From Metabacillus litoralis (GTDB lineage Bacteria; Bacillota; Bacilli; Bacillales; Bacillaceae), in the NCBI RefSeq assembly GCF_007994985.1, contig NZ_VOQF01000012.1, positions 1 to 64,000 on the forward strand: 64,000 bases of DNA, read 5' to 3'. The notes under the pieces were generated by a model. The model was not told the origin of the DNA. It saw only the letters and a list, made by a program, of their open reading frames with translations, and made no database searches. Positions 41,846 through 51,370 of this stretch are shown one piece after another. The translations under genes were made by a program, and so were the position numbers. The stretch's first letter is position 1. The number at the start of each line of letters is the position of its first letter.

Positions 41846-43657
41846 CTAACCTACCATTCCAGCGTAGTATCCTTTCATATCCACGAGTTCTTCGTGTGTT
41901 CCTTTTTCAAGAATTTTGCCATCTTTTAGTACTAGTATTTGATCTGCGTTTCGGATCGTGTTTAGGCGATGGGCAATGACGAAGGTTGTTCGCCCTTCCA
42001 TTAATCGCGCTAATGCTTCTTGGATTTTTAGCTCTGTTATCGTATCAATACTACTAGTCGCTTCATCCAGAATAAGGATTCTCGGATTAGCGAGCATAGC
42101 TCTTGCGATTGCAAGCAACTGCTTTTGTCCATGGCTTATGCCATTTCCATCATGATTTATTTCTGTTTGATATTGATTTGGCAGCTTTCGTATAAACGAA
42201 TCAGCATTTGCAAAACTAGCTGCTTCCTCCACTTCCTTATCAGAGGCATCTAGTCTGCCATACCTGATATTTTCCAAAATTGTTCCATGAAATAAGAAGG
42301 TATCTTGTAAAACAAAAGCCATTTGTTTTCGTAAGCTATCACGGCTAACTTCTTTAATGTCTATTCCATCAATAGAAATGAAGCCTTCATTTGTTTCATA
42401 AAACCTTGATATAAGATTAATTAATGTTGTTTTTCCTGCGCCAGTAGGTCCGACTAAAGCAATCGTCTCACCCGCTTGAGCCGTAAAGCTCACATGTTCA
42501 ATTGTCTGTTTTTCTTCTCCTTCTTCATATGAAAAAGAAACATCTGAAAAAACAACTTTACCATCTATAGAGGATAGATCATTTTTTGAGTATGATTTTT
42601 CCTCTTCCTGTTCATCAAGAATATCAAACACTCTTTCAGCACCAGCTATGGCAGATAATAAAGTATTAAATTGATTGGCCAAATCATTCAATGGGCGTGT
42701 GAACTGTCTTGCATATTCTGCAAAAATGACAATCATCCCAATTGTTACCAATCCATTTAGTGCAAGAATTCCGCCTACACCAGCAATAACAGCAAAACTA
42801 AGATTGTTTAACATATTCATTACTTTAGGAATAAATCCAGTAATTGTTTGTGCCCAGAACCCCGATAATTTAAGCTTATTACTTTTTTCAGTAAAGGTAT
42901 TAATCACTCGTTCTTCCTGAGAGTATGCTTTTATTAATTTTTGCCCAGAAATGATTTCTTCAATATATCCATTTAATTCACCAATATGCTGCTGCTGTTG
43001 TTTAAATAGTATTCCTGTTCTGCTTGTAATCCACTTTAACCCTAATACCATTAATGGAACAATCACTAATGTGATGGCTGTCAAAAGAGGGCTAAGAAGG
43101 AGCATTACAGTGATGGTACCAACTAATGTCAGGACACTTGATACAACTTGAATCACTGAACTATTCAAAGTAGAACTAACATTTTCTATATCGTTCGTTA
43201 CACGGCTCATTAATTCACCATGCTGTCTTTTATCAAAAAATGAAATAGGTAGCTGATGCAAATGCTGAAATAAATCCTCCCGCATTTTGTTAACTGTATA
43301 TTGTGAAATACCAATCATCCAATAGTTTTGTAAAAAAAGGGATAACGAATAAAAAACAAAAACAAGAACTAATATTCCCAATACAAAAAGCAAGCCTTGG
43401 TCATTTTTGGTGACAAAATATTCATCTATGGTTGTTCCAATTAAATATGGACCTAATAAGCCTAAAACAGAGCTTACTACAACCATAATTAAAACCAATG
43501 TAAATAAAAGCCGCTTATTCGATAAATAATCCCACAATTTTCTTAATGTGATAAAGGCCTCTTTAAAGCTTATCTTCTGCTTCTTTTTTGCAGGAGTACT
43601 TTTTTCTTTATTTCTTATTCGTTTATATTTAAAAGGATTAGTTAGCTCTTTGAACAT
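41846..43657 (-). CDS. yfiC: ABC exporter subunit, YfiC-like (consensus ATPase site)
   Basis: 603 residues: six-helix membrane domain (about 40-330) and a C-terminal ATPase domain with Walker A GPTGAGKTT, Walker B RILILDEATSSID, and a degenerate signature ISHGQ in place of LSGGQ. It pairs with the overlapping upstream subunit to form a heterodimeric exporter of the BmrCD/TM287-288 kind; YfiBC-type exporters move drugs or lipid-like molecules. Start 43657 has GGAGGGAG upstream; the frame open to 43777 runs into the partner gene. Overlaps it by 20 nt. Confidence 0.85.
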   Translation of the reverse strand: MFKELTNPFKYKRIRNKEKSTPAKKKQKISFKEAFITLRKLWDYLSNKRLLFTLVLIMVVVSSVLGLLGPYLIGTTIDEYFVTKNDQGLLFVLGILVLVFVFYSLSLFLQNYWMIGISQYTVNKMREDLFQHLHQLPISFFDKRQHGELMSRVTNDIENVSSTLNSSVIQVVSSVLTLVGTITVMLLLSPLLTAITLVIVPLMVLGLKWITSRTGILFKQQQQHIGELNGYIEEIISGQKLIKAYSQEERVINTFTEKSNKLKLSGFWAQTITGFIPKVMNMLNNLSFAVIAGVGGILALNGLVTIGMIVIFAEYARQFTRPLNDLANQFNTLLSAIAGAERVFDILDEQEEEKSYSKNDLSSIDGKVVFSDVSFSYEEGEEKQTIEHVSFTAQAGETIALVGPTGAGKTTLINLISRFYETNEGFISIDGIDIKEVSRDSLRKQMAFVLQDTFLFHGTILENIRYGRLDASDKEVEEAASFANADSFIRKLPNQYQTEINHDGNGISHGQKQLLAIARAMLANPRILILDEATSSIDTITELKIQEALARLMEGRTTFVIAHRLNTIRNADQILVLKDGKILEKGTHEELVDMKGYYAGMVG

Positions 43658-45365
43658 TTGCTCCCTCCTCCATTTGAGATTGATAGATTTCTTCATATAG
43701 AGGAGATACCTTCCGCAATTCTTCATGACTTCCTTCTGCAATAAGTTCTCCGTCATCCAATAGTAAAATTCGATCAACCTGCTCAGCAGTAGATATTTTC
43801 TGTGTAATAACTAAGGTTGTCGAAGAATAGCCTTCTAATGCCTTTAAAAGATTTTTTTCCGTTTTAACATCTAACGCACTCGTACTATCATCCAAAAGTA
43901 AAAGTTTAGGCTTTCGAACTAAAGCTCTAGCTATAGAAAGACGTTGCTTTTGCCCTCCAGATAGATTCACACCTTTTTGTCCTATTCTCGTTTCATATTT
44001 ATCTGGAAGTTGCTCAATTGTTTCCTCAATTTGTGCAGCTTTTGCAGCTCTTTCAATTTCATCCATTGACGCATCAGATTTTCCCCATTCAATATTTTCC
44101 TTTACCGTACCGGAAAATAAAACAGCTTCTTGTGGTACATATCCAATTTGATTTCGTAAAACAGCTAAATCAATAGAGGTTATCTCTTGCTGATCAATAT
44201 ATATCTTTCCAAAACCCACTTCATAAAGCCTTGGAATCAACTGAAATAAAGAAGATTTACCTGAACCTGTTCCGCCCATTACAGCAACCGTTTCTCCTGC
44301 AGCAATAGTAAAGGAGACATTCTTTAACACAAGCTCATCAACATCAGGATAGGAAAAAGAAACATCCTCAAATCTTATTTCTCCAAATTGAAAGCCATTC
44401 TGTGATCCTTCTATTTTAACTTTCTCCTTCGTATCTAGAACCTCTGATATTCTTAGAGAAGATGCACGAGAGCGCGACAGGAACATAACAATAAAGGAAA
44501 ACATTGATAAAGCAGCTGTTGTTCTTAATCCATAATTAACGATTGCAACAACTTCCCCTACTTGAGCATTTCCATTCATCACTTGAGATTGACCATGCCA
44601 TAAAATAAATAAAATCGCAATATTCATCACAAATAACAAGATTGGCATTGATGCTTCGATCATCCGTAAACCAGTAATTGTCGCATTTTTTAACGAATTC
44701 GTAGATTCTGAAAAACGGTTTATCTCATGATCTCTTCTTACATAAGCTTTAATTAATTTCATACCAATCAAGTTCTCTCTAAGCACATCATTCACTATGT
44801 CCAGCTTAGCTTGAACAATTTGAAATAGCTTACTTCCTCGCTTCATTATCCAAATAAGAAAAACAATAACAAGTGGAATAACAACAGCAAATATACTTGC
44901 TAATACAGGGTTAACAAAGAACGACATAACTACGGACCCTAGAACTAAAAGAGGTGCTCTTAACATAATTCTAAGTCCCATAAAAAGTGTGTTCTGCAGC
45001 TGCGTAATATCATTCGTCATTCTCGTCACAAGAGAGGCAGCTGGAAACTTCGCTAAGCTTTCAAATGAAAAGCTTTGAATTTTCACAAATATTTCTTTCC
45101 TAATATCAAAGCCAAAGCTTTGGCTAACATGTGCGGCATAAAATGAGTTGATCATACCAGAAGCAAAGGCAAGGAAAGACAACCCAACCATGATCCCTCC
45201 CCATTTCATAACAAGAGAAAGATCTTCTTGTAGTATCCCCTCATCAATTATCTTTGCCATCAATAATGGAAGTGCAAGCTCAACAGCTAATTCTGTTAAC
45301 ATTAAAATTAATGCAATTGAAACAGACACTCTGTATGGAGTAAGATAAGAACGAAACTTAAGCAT
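43638..45365 (-). CDS. yfiB: ABC exporter subunit, YfiB-like (degenerate ATPase site)
   Basis: 575 residues: membrane domain (six helices, about 10-300) and ATPase domain with Walker A GGTGSGKSS, a standard signature LSGGQKQRL, but Walker B ending LLLLDDSTSALD, where the catalytic Glu is replaced by Asp. Together with the ISHGQ signature of the partner this makes one degenerate and one active nucleotide site, the usual asymmetry of heterodimeric exporters. TAGGGGG precedes the ATG. First gene of the pair. Confidence 0.85.
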   Translation of the reverse strand: MLKFRSYLTPYRVSVSIALILMLTELAVELALPLLMAKIIDEGILQEDLSLVMKWGGIMVGLSFLAFASGMINSFYAAHVSQSFGFDIRKEIFVKIQSFSFESLAKFPAASLVTRMTNDITQLQNTLFMGLRIMLRAPLLVLGSVVMSFFVNPVLASIFAVVIPLVIVFLIWIMKRGSKLFQIVQAKLDIVNDVLRENLIGMKLIKAYVRRDHEINRFSESTNSLKNATITGLRMIEASMPILLFVMNIAILFILWHGQSQVMNGNAQVGEVVAIVNYGLRTTAALSMFSFIVMFLSRSRASSLRISEVLDTKEKVKIEGSQNGFQFGEIRFEDVSFSYPDVDELVLKNVSFTIAAGETVAVMGGTGSGKSSLFQLIPRLYEVGFGKIYIDQQEITSIDLAVLRNQIGYVPQEAVLFSGTVKENIEWGKSDASMDEIERAAKAAQIEETIEQLPDKYETRIGQKGVNLSGGQKQRLSIARALVRKPKLLLLDDSTSALDVKTEKNLLKALEGYSSTTLVITQKISTAEQVDRILLLDDGELIAEGSHEELRKVSPLYEEIYQSQMEEGANVQRAN

Positions 45366-45398
45366 ATATGTGTCCCCCTAGCAAAAACAACAAAACTA

Positions 45399-46250
45399 TT
45401 AAATAGAAATGCTAACCTTTGTATGTAGTGATTTCCCAGGCTTTATCATTGTTAATTCCTCTTTACGATTCAATTCATCTGTTTTCGCCATCCAAGGCTC
45501 AACACAAACAAAACCTTGCCCCTCCTCAGACCATAAAACAATATATGAAAACTCATCATCATACTGAAGCTTCACTTCTTTATTTAACTCTTCAATTAAA
45601 AAGTCTACATGACCAGTTGTACTCTTCAAAACATATGCTTCCTTTTGGTCAACATTAATAACATTTTCATATTTCTTCACCAATAAGTCATTGTAATCAA
45701 GATATTCATCACTATCTGCAGTGATTTTCAGTTGTTTGGATTTTGTCTTAAAATACGGATGAAAGCCAGGATATACCGGCATATCTGATGTTGAATGATT
45801 TTCATAGAATTGTTCAATAATCAATTCGTTAGGGCGTAATTTATATGTAAATAGGACAGAAAATTCAAACGGAAAACTGTTTAATGTATCTTCATTATTA
45901 TCTAATTTTAATGTAATTGAAGCCTCAGCTTCAGCAACATCTGTTGTTACAACCTCCCACGGTAGGTTTCGGGCAAAACCATGATTGTTCATTTGATATG
46001 TTTGCCCTGCCCATTCATATTCCCCATTAGTAAGCTGACCTGAGATTGGGAACAAAATAGGAATTCCTCCCCGAATATTTATTTCCTTATCATGAAGTGT
46101 TTCTTCATTTAAAAATAAGAGTTCTTCTCCTGCAAAACCAAGACTAGTAATAATACCTCCACGCTCTGGTACTACCTTTATCCAGCTATTATGGTTACTC
46201 AATTCAACAACCGTTAACTTACCTTCTTTGTATTCCTTATATGTATACAT
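45399..46250 (-). CDS. Aldose 1-epimerase-like protein
   Basis: 283 residues, galactose-mutarotase fold: VVPERGGIITSLGFAGEELL near the N terminus, GGIPILFPISGQL, MNNHGFARNLPWEV (catalytic-histidine region), YPGFHPYFKT (second histidine) and FVCVEPWMAKTDELN with the acidic residue. Interconverts sugar anomers, or hexose-6-phosphate epimers in the related YeaD-type group. GGAG precedes the ATG. Lies 33 nt upstream of the yfiB-like gene, so it could be the first gene of that transcript. Confidence 0.85.
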   Translation of the reverse strand: MYTYKEYKEGKLTVVELSNHNSWIKVVPERGGIITSLGFAGEELLFLNEETLHDKEINIRGGIPILFPISGQLTNGEYEWAGQTYQMNNHGFARNLPWEVVTTDVAEAEASITLKLDNNEDTLNSFPFEFSVLFTYKLRPNELIIEQFYENHSTSDMPVYPGFHPYFKTKSKQLKITADSDEYLDYNDLLVKKYENVINVDQKEAYVLKSTTGHVDFLIEELNKEVKLQYDDEFSYIVLWSEEGQGFVCVEPWMAKTDELNRKEELTMIKPGKSLHTKVSISI

Positions 46251-46920
46251 AATGTATCAACTCCATTTTATTAATTCCTAAATTTTACTATACAGATGTT
46301 TTAATTACTTATCTAGTGAGAAGAATTTCTATAAAGGTGGACAAATAAATGAAGTATCTTTTGATAATGACTTTTATGATGACCTTTATACTGCTAAATT
46401 CTCGCTTAAGGGCTTCAAACACACGATGATGACCTTTTTACTTACGCATACTCACACCTTTGGGCTTCATCAATGAGGGAGTGGGAAAATAAGATTAATT
46501 AGCACGATATTTCTGTTTCAATCGCCAAGAGGTCAATGCTGGTTAACTAGTAATTGAAAATAAAAGTTTAATAAATACAAATATTAATAACGTAAATATT
46601 AAAAAAGCAAATGTTACTCTATCTAGAATAGAATCCTGCAAAACACTATAGATATGTAAAGAAAGCATTAAGTAGTTTGAACAATCGGGCGTGGTGACTT
46701 GTACATGACCATTAAATAAGGAATTTTCGTAGTTAGAATTTAATATTCAATTATTGGAAGTTGATATAGTAAAGAGATTTTTGAAAAAGGATTGGGATCC
46801 TGATTTATGAAGGCTATTTTTAAAGCTATTGGATTTTAGTTCGCACTTCAGGTTCATACTTTTCAAAATATGTGAGTAAATCCTCCCTAACAAATAAACA
46901 AAGCCTGTTTAAGACTTTGT
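46251..46920. other. Gene-poor stretch
   Basis: About 670 bases. One 26-codon frame with a good ribosome binding site (46349-46429) is described separately; otherwise there is AT-rich sequence with no family recognised, possibly the remains of a decayed gene. Confidence 0.4.
46349..46429 (+). CDS. Possible 26-aa hydrophobic peptide
   Basis: ATG preceded by AAAGGTGG at eight bases; the peptide begins MKYLLIMTFMMTFILLNSRL and stops at TGA 46427. It looks like an isolated signal peptide or the start of a decayed gene. No family, no terminator directly after. Confidence 0.25.
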   Translation: MKYLLIMTFMMTFILLNSRLRASNTR

Positions 46921-47370
46921 TTATAAGTGAATTTGAATGCTTTTGTTTTTTTCTTTTATTGTATAACTTATTTCTTCCCATGCTTTTTGAAACGGATAAT
47001 AAGGAAAAGCACATTTTATTTTTTTGTTTAACGTGATATGTATAACAATTTCTCCATTTAATTTTCCAAACTCGCACTTCTCGATTTCATAAATTGATAT
47101 TTTATAACGATTCCATCCAAATATGGTAAGAATCAAATGATCTTCTTTAAGTATTAATTTTTGACTTTTAATTGCCCAATACAAAAGAAAACAAAAAATA
47201 AGATAGAGCAGACTTGTTTTTGTGAAAAAACGGAAATTTTGTTGTGTTAACTCTTCTCTTAAATAAAAGGTAATAGTTCCTACCGAAAATGTAAGAAGAT
47301 AAATCCCTAACATAAATTTTATTATTCCTTGTGTACGTGCTTTATAAAGTAATTTTTGATTTGATTTCAT
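46921..47370 (-). CDS. Hypothetical membrane protein, 149 aa
   Basis: Two hydrophobic helices (about 18-37 and 50-68) followed by a cytoplasmic beta-rich domain (LILKEDHLILTIFGWNRYKI, then CEFGKLNGEIVIHITLNKKI) that could be a PH-like fold. No strong ribosome binding site, and no neighbour on the same strand. Family not recognised. Confidence 0.5.
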   Translation of the reverse strand: MKSNQKLLYKARTQGIIKFMLGIYLLTFSVGTITFYLREELTQQNFRFFTKTSLLYLIFCFLLYWAIKSQKLILKEDHLILTIFGWNRYKISIYEIEKCEFGKLNGEIVIHITLNKKIKCAFPYYPFQKAWEEISYTIKEKNKSIQIHL

Positions 47371-47511
47371 ATTTTTATTTTTACCTTATTTTATAAAGTT
47401 ATACACCATTACCCACGATTGCATGATCTAATACTAGTTAGCATTTTCACATCTAAAAGATTTTTTCAAACAAAAAACTTTATTACAATTTTGTAAAAAC
47501 ACTCAAACACC

Positions 47512-47561
47512 TTGCTTCTACTATTCATTCTGTGATAATTTTGTACCTGTGATATCGATAT
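47512..47561 (+). promoter_or_regulatory. Promoter and possible operator of padR-chrA
   Basis: TTGCTT (47512-47517), 16 nt, GATAAT (47534-47539) with an upstream TG, and just after the expected start point the perfect palindrome ATATCGATAT (47552-47561), a candidate site for the PadR regulator. Confidence 0.45.
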
Positions 47562-47604
47562 TCGTTATTGCTTTTCGATAATGGTATTTAGGAGGTATTA
47601 TATT

Positions 47605-47913
47605 TTGGAAGATAAAGTGTTACGAAAGCTTTTTCTTGGATTTATTCACATTCATATTCTTCATCATGCAAAGGAACAACCAATTTTCGGAGTATGGATG
47701 CTTGATGAACTTAAGGAACATGGCTATAACTTAAGCGCTGGTACTCTATACCCTATTCTCCACACTATGGAAGCAGATGGTCTTTTAATGAGAGAAGACA
47801 AAAATGTTGAGGGGAAAATTAGAAAGTACTATTCCATAACAGAAAAAGGAATCTCCATTTTAGGGGAAGCTAGAAAAAAGGCGTATGAACTATTTAAAGA
47901 AATCAATGAATAA
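47605..47913 (+). CDS. PadR-family transcriptional regulator
   Basis: 102 residues, winged helix: FGVWMLDELKEHGYNLSAGT, LYPILHTMEADGLLMRE and KYYSITEKGISIL are the standard PadR elements. TTG start at 47605, eight bases after GGAGGT. The chromate transporter gene follows after 12 nt, and PadR-chrA pairs are common in Bacillus, so it probably controls chrA. Confidence 0.88.
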   Translation: MEDKVLRKLFLGFIHIHILHHAKEQPIFGVWMLDELKEHGYNLSAGTLYPILHTMEADGLLMREDKNVEGKIRKYYSITEKGISILGEARKKAYELFKEINE

Positions 47914-47925
47914 AGGAGACCGAAG

Positions 47926-49107
47926 ATGAACCAAAACAACTCAGTGTTCAAGACTTTACTAGAAATACTCATTGTATCAACAAGACTAGGCTTCACTTCA
48001 TTTGGTGGACCTGTTGCTCATTTAGGTTATTTCCATGAAGAATATGTTAGAAGAAGAAAATGGATGGATGAAAAAAGCTACGCTGATTTGGTTGCCTTAT
48101 GTCAGTTCCTTCCTGGTCCAGCTAGTAGTCAGGTGGGGATAGGAATAGGTGTGATGAGAGCTGGTGTTTTAGGTGGTATCACATCTTTTATTGGCTTTAC
48201 CCTTCCATCTGTAATAGTGCTTATAGTATTTGCTATTATTTTACAAGGGCTTGATGTTGCAGATGCTGGTTGGCTTCATGGACTGAAAATTGTTGCTGTT
48301 GCAGTAGTAGCTCACGCTATTTTAGGAATGGCTCAAAAATTAACACCCGATTTAAAACGAAAAGCAATTGCACTGTTAGCTCTAGTTGGTACTTTACTTT
48401 GGCAAACAGCTTATACTCAAATAGCAGTCATTCTGCTTGCAGGATTCTTAGGTTTTCTTATGTTTAAACAACAAGCAGACGATAAACCTTCTTCATTATC
48501 CTTTCCAATCTCACGACGATTTGCAGTTATTTGTTTAACTCTATTTTTTGGCTTACTTATTTTATTACCAGTTTTAAATGCTGCTACTCAAGCTAGTTGG
48601 ATTGCTCTTTTCGATAGCTTTTATCGATCTGGCTCACTTGTATTTGGTGGAGGTCATGTTGTATTACCTTTACTTGAACGTGAATTTGTTCCAACAGGAT
48701 TTTTAACAGAAGAGCAATTTCTAACAGGCTATGGTGCGGCTCAAGCAGTTCCTGGTCCTTTGTTCACATTTGCTGCTTATATAGGAGCTGTCATTAACGG
48801 CTGGCAAGGTGGCTTACTTGCAACTGTGGCAATTTTTCTACCAGCATTTTTACTTATTTTAGGCACATTACCTTTTTGGCATCAACTTAGAAGCAACTCA
48901 AAAGTTAAAGGAGCTCTTATGGGTGTGAATGCTGCTGTTGTTGGAATCTTAATTGCTGCATTTTATCACCCTATATGGACCAGCTCTATTTTAGATGCTA
49001 TCGACTTTGCCTTTGCTGCTATTTTATTTAGTATGCTAGTGTTCTGGAAGCTTCCACCATGGATTATTGTGTTAACTGGTGCAATTGGTGGTTGGTTGTT
49101 TATATAA
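47926..49107 (+). CDS. chrA: Chromate transporter ChrA
   Basis: 393 residues, the long (two-domain) CHR type: domain 1 begins TSFGGPVAHLGYFHEEYVRR with ALCQFLPGPASSQVGIGIG; domain 2 repeats the plan with FGGGHVVLPLLEREFV and TGYGAAQAVPGPLFTFAAYIG. Exports chromate or exchanges it with sulfate-like anions. AAGGAGACC precedes the ATG; a terminator follows. Confidence 0.93.
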   Translation: MNQNNSVFKTLLEILIVSTRLGFTSFGGPVAHLGYFHEEYVRRRKWMDEKSYADLVALCQFLPGPASSQVGIGIGVMRAGVLGGITSFIGFTLPSVIVLIVFAIILQGLDVADAGWLHGLKIVAVAVVAHAILGMAQKLTPDLKRKAIALLALVGTLLWQTAYTQIAVILLAGFLGFLMFKQQADDKPSSLSFPISRRFAVICLTLFFGLLILLPVLNAATQASWIALFDSFYRSGSLVFGGGHVVLPLLEREFVPTGFLTEEQFLTGYGAAQAVPGPLFTFAAYIGAVINGWQGGLLATVAIFLPAFLLILGTLPFWHQLRSNSKVKGALMGVNAAVVGILIAAFYHPIWTSSILDAIDFAFAAILFSMLVFWKLPPWIIVLTGAIGGWLFI

Positions 49108-49111
49108 ATAT

Positions 49112-49156
49112 AAACCTGTATCTTTATTAAAAAGTAGTTATTGATACAGGTTTTCC
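49112..49156 (+). terminator. Terminator of chrA
   Basis: AAACCTGTATC / GATACAGGTTTT stem with a 20-nt loop and T-run. Confidence 0.8.
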
Positions 49157-49315
49157 TCACTATATTTAAATCCTAACGAATTTAAATTCTGTTTTGCACT
49201 ATCATACTCTTCTTTGTTGCAGAGATGAAACTATACATAATTATATAGATTTTAATGTTACCTATAACATTTCTACACTAAAGCTAACTAAACTTTTAAT
49301 GAGGAGGAGTTAACG

Positions 49316-50158
49316 ATGAGTTCAATTCCAGAAATCACACTTAATGATGGTGTTACATTACCGGTAATTGGTTTGGGAACATATGCACTGAAAGGAAATC
49401 TAGGTGTACAATCTATACAATACGCTGTAGATCAAGTAGGCTATCGTTTATTAGATACAGCATATAACTACGAAAATGAAGGTGCTGTAGGAGAAGCTGT
49501 TAGACGCAGCTCTATACCAAGAGACGAATTAAGAATTACTTCTAAACTACCTGGCCGTTATCAAGCGTATAATTCTGCTATTACTACTATTGAAGAATCT
49601 TTGTATCGAGCTAATCTGGATTATTATGATTTATATTTAATTCATTGGCCTAATCCTAAGCAAGATCAATACGTAGAGGCTTGGCATGCATTTATTGAGG
49701 CTAAAAAGAAAGGGCTTATCCGTTCTATAGGTGTTTGTAATTTCTTACCTGAGCATATAGATCGTCTTGTGCAAGAAACAGGAGTTAAGCCTAGCATCAA
49801 TCAAATAGAATTACATCCCTATTTTAATCAAGCAGCACAAAGGAAATGGCACGAGCAAAATCAGGTTCAAACACAATCCTGGAGCCCACTAGCACGAGCG
49901 AATGATGTGCTACAAGATGACGTGGTTAAGCAGATTGCGAAAAACCATAACAAAACGGTATCACAAGTGATTTTACGTTGGCATTATCAATTAGGAGCTA
50001 TTTCAATTCCAAAATCAGCATCTCCTGATAGACAACTTGAAAATATTTCAATTTTTGATTTTTCTCTTTCTCAAGCAGATATGAACTCAATCTCAGAGTT
50101 AACAAAGCCTGATGGTAGAATTAATCAACAAGATCCTGCCGTTTATGAGGAATTTTAA
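49316..50158 (+). CDS. Aldo/keto reductase
   Basis: 280 residues, NADPH-dependent TIM barrel. Tetrad: Asp in YRLLDTAYNYENE, Tyr in the same segment, Lys in RITSKLPGR and His in LYLIHWPNP. NADP-binding end: SIPKSASPDRQLENISIFDF. Similar to YvgN/YtbE-type reductases of methylglyoxal and other aldehydes. AGGAGGAG precedes the ATG. Single gene. Confidence 0.9.
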   Translation: MSSIPEITLNDGVTLPVIGLGTYALKGNLGVQSIQYAVDQVGYRLLDTAYNYENEGAVGEAVRRSSIPRDELRITSKLPGRYQAYNSAITTIEESLYRANLDYYDLYLIHWPNPKQDQYVEAWHAFIEAKKKGLIRSIGVCNFLPEHIDRLVQETGVKPSINQIELHPYFNQAAQRKWHEQNQVQTQSWSPLARANDVLQDDVVKQIAKNHNKTVSQVILRWHYQLGAISIPKSASPDRQLENISIFDFSLSQADMNSISELTKPDGRINQQDPAVYEEF

Positions 50159-50803
50159 TTTTTGTCTAGGAAAATTATTCTACTTTATTGAGTGAAGGAT
50201 CCATTATAGGGTAGGAAAGCTATTACAAAGCATTCTTACCCTTCATTATAGTCTAGTTCATCTCCTCACCTTTCTCTTATCTCGCTTTGTAATTCTCCTG
50301 TGAATCGAGTTATTCAACCCTTTATATTATTTACTATTCCAAGAGATTTTAAATTCACACATCTTTTACTAAGGCTGAATTCGTAAACTTTGTTGTTTTT
50401 AGAATACCGAAGGAAACAACAAAGTATAAAGTCTAGTGTAGTGGCATCTTTTCTTCTCCGATGACGGACATAAGTAAAGAGATGCGGTGTTCCTGGAAAC
50501 TAAATTAGGAAAAGCAATATTAGATTGTTTTCTACACGAATATTGTTGGACCTTCTTTCAGAATTAAAGATCACTTAGAAAAAGAAGATGTTAATTAATT
50601 TTTGGGCATTCATAAACGATCAAAATTGTACATCGTTAGCTTAACACTTACATCCAAATTGCACCTTTTATGCGATAAACACTGGTTACAACAGATAATG
50701 ACATCTATTAGCAACAATCCTTCAGAATATGGCCTTTACTAATAATATCCTTCTAAAAATCACATACTAACAGAAATAATCCTAAACACTCTTGAGGTAA
50801 AAA
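50159..50803. other. Gene-free stretch holding a terminator-like hairpin and a repeat element
   Basis: 645 bases. GGGTAGGAA / TTCTTACCC (50209-50242) may terminate the aldo/keto reductase transcript. The hairpin-plus-tail element lies at 50387-50457. The remainder has no recognised gene. Confidence 0.5.
50387..50457 (+). repeat. Hairpin-plus-tail intergenic element, copy 2
   Basis: Perfect 10-bp inverted repeat TTTGTTGTTT (50389-50398) / AAACAACAAA (50414-50423), followed by GTATAAAGTCTAGT, GTAGTGGCATC and TTTTCTTCT. The tail is almost identical to that at 59977-60011. Confidence 0.7.
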
Positions 50804-51352
50804 ATGAACCTTAACATAAATGAAATCATAAGAAAACAACAAGAAGTATTAACAATGCGTTTGCAATATTGGAGAACAGAGGTTTTGTTTACACCTCAAT
50901 GGTGGTTTCTTCTAATTTCCTTTCTCATCTTGGTTATCCTTTGGCTGCTCATTCTTGATAAAAAAAGAGTGATTAGCATTATTTTGTTTGGGTTTATCTC
51001 TTTTAGCATTGTCTCAATATTAGACACACTAGGTGGAGAGCTTCTAGTGTGGGAATACCCTAAAATGGTTTTCCCCTGGGGACCAAGAATCGTTACAATA
51101 GATTTGATGATTTCAATTTTCTTTATGATTATTTATCAATTCTTTTATTCATGGAAATTATATATAATAGCTTCAGTTTGTTTATCAGCTATTTTTTCTT
51201 TTATCCTAGAACCAATCGCAGCTTATTTAGATATTTATATGTCGCTTCACTGGTCCCACTTTTATTCCTTTCCCATATATATTCTGTTAACTATTTTTAT
51301 TAAATATGTTGTAGATAAGCTTTTGAAAATAGAAAAAACAACAGGATACTAA
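50804..51352 (+). CDS. CBO0543-family integral membrane protein
   Basis: 182 residues, about five membrane helices, with the family traits TPQWWFLLISFLILVILWLL, YPKMVFPWGPRIVTIDL and LEPIAAYLDIYMSLHWSH FY-type aromatic clusters. A family common in Bacillus and Clostridium, function unknown. CTTGAGG precedes the ATG. Confidence 0.75.
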   Translation: MNLNINEIIRKQQEVLTMRLQYWRTEVLFTPQWWFLLISFLILVILWLLILDKKRVISIILFGFISFSIVSILDTLGGELLVWEYPKMVFPWGPRIVTIDLMISIFFMIIYQFFYSWKLYIIASVCLSAIFSFILEPIAAYLDIYMSLHWSHFYSFPIYILLTIFIKYVVDKLLKIEKTTGY

Positions 51353-51370
51353 GAAGAGACAATCCCTTCA

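Noticed and set aside
46826-47077. Minus-strand 83-codon frame
   Set aside because: Most of it is the 149-aa gene in another frame; composition is not protein-like.
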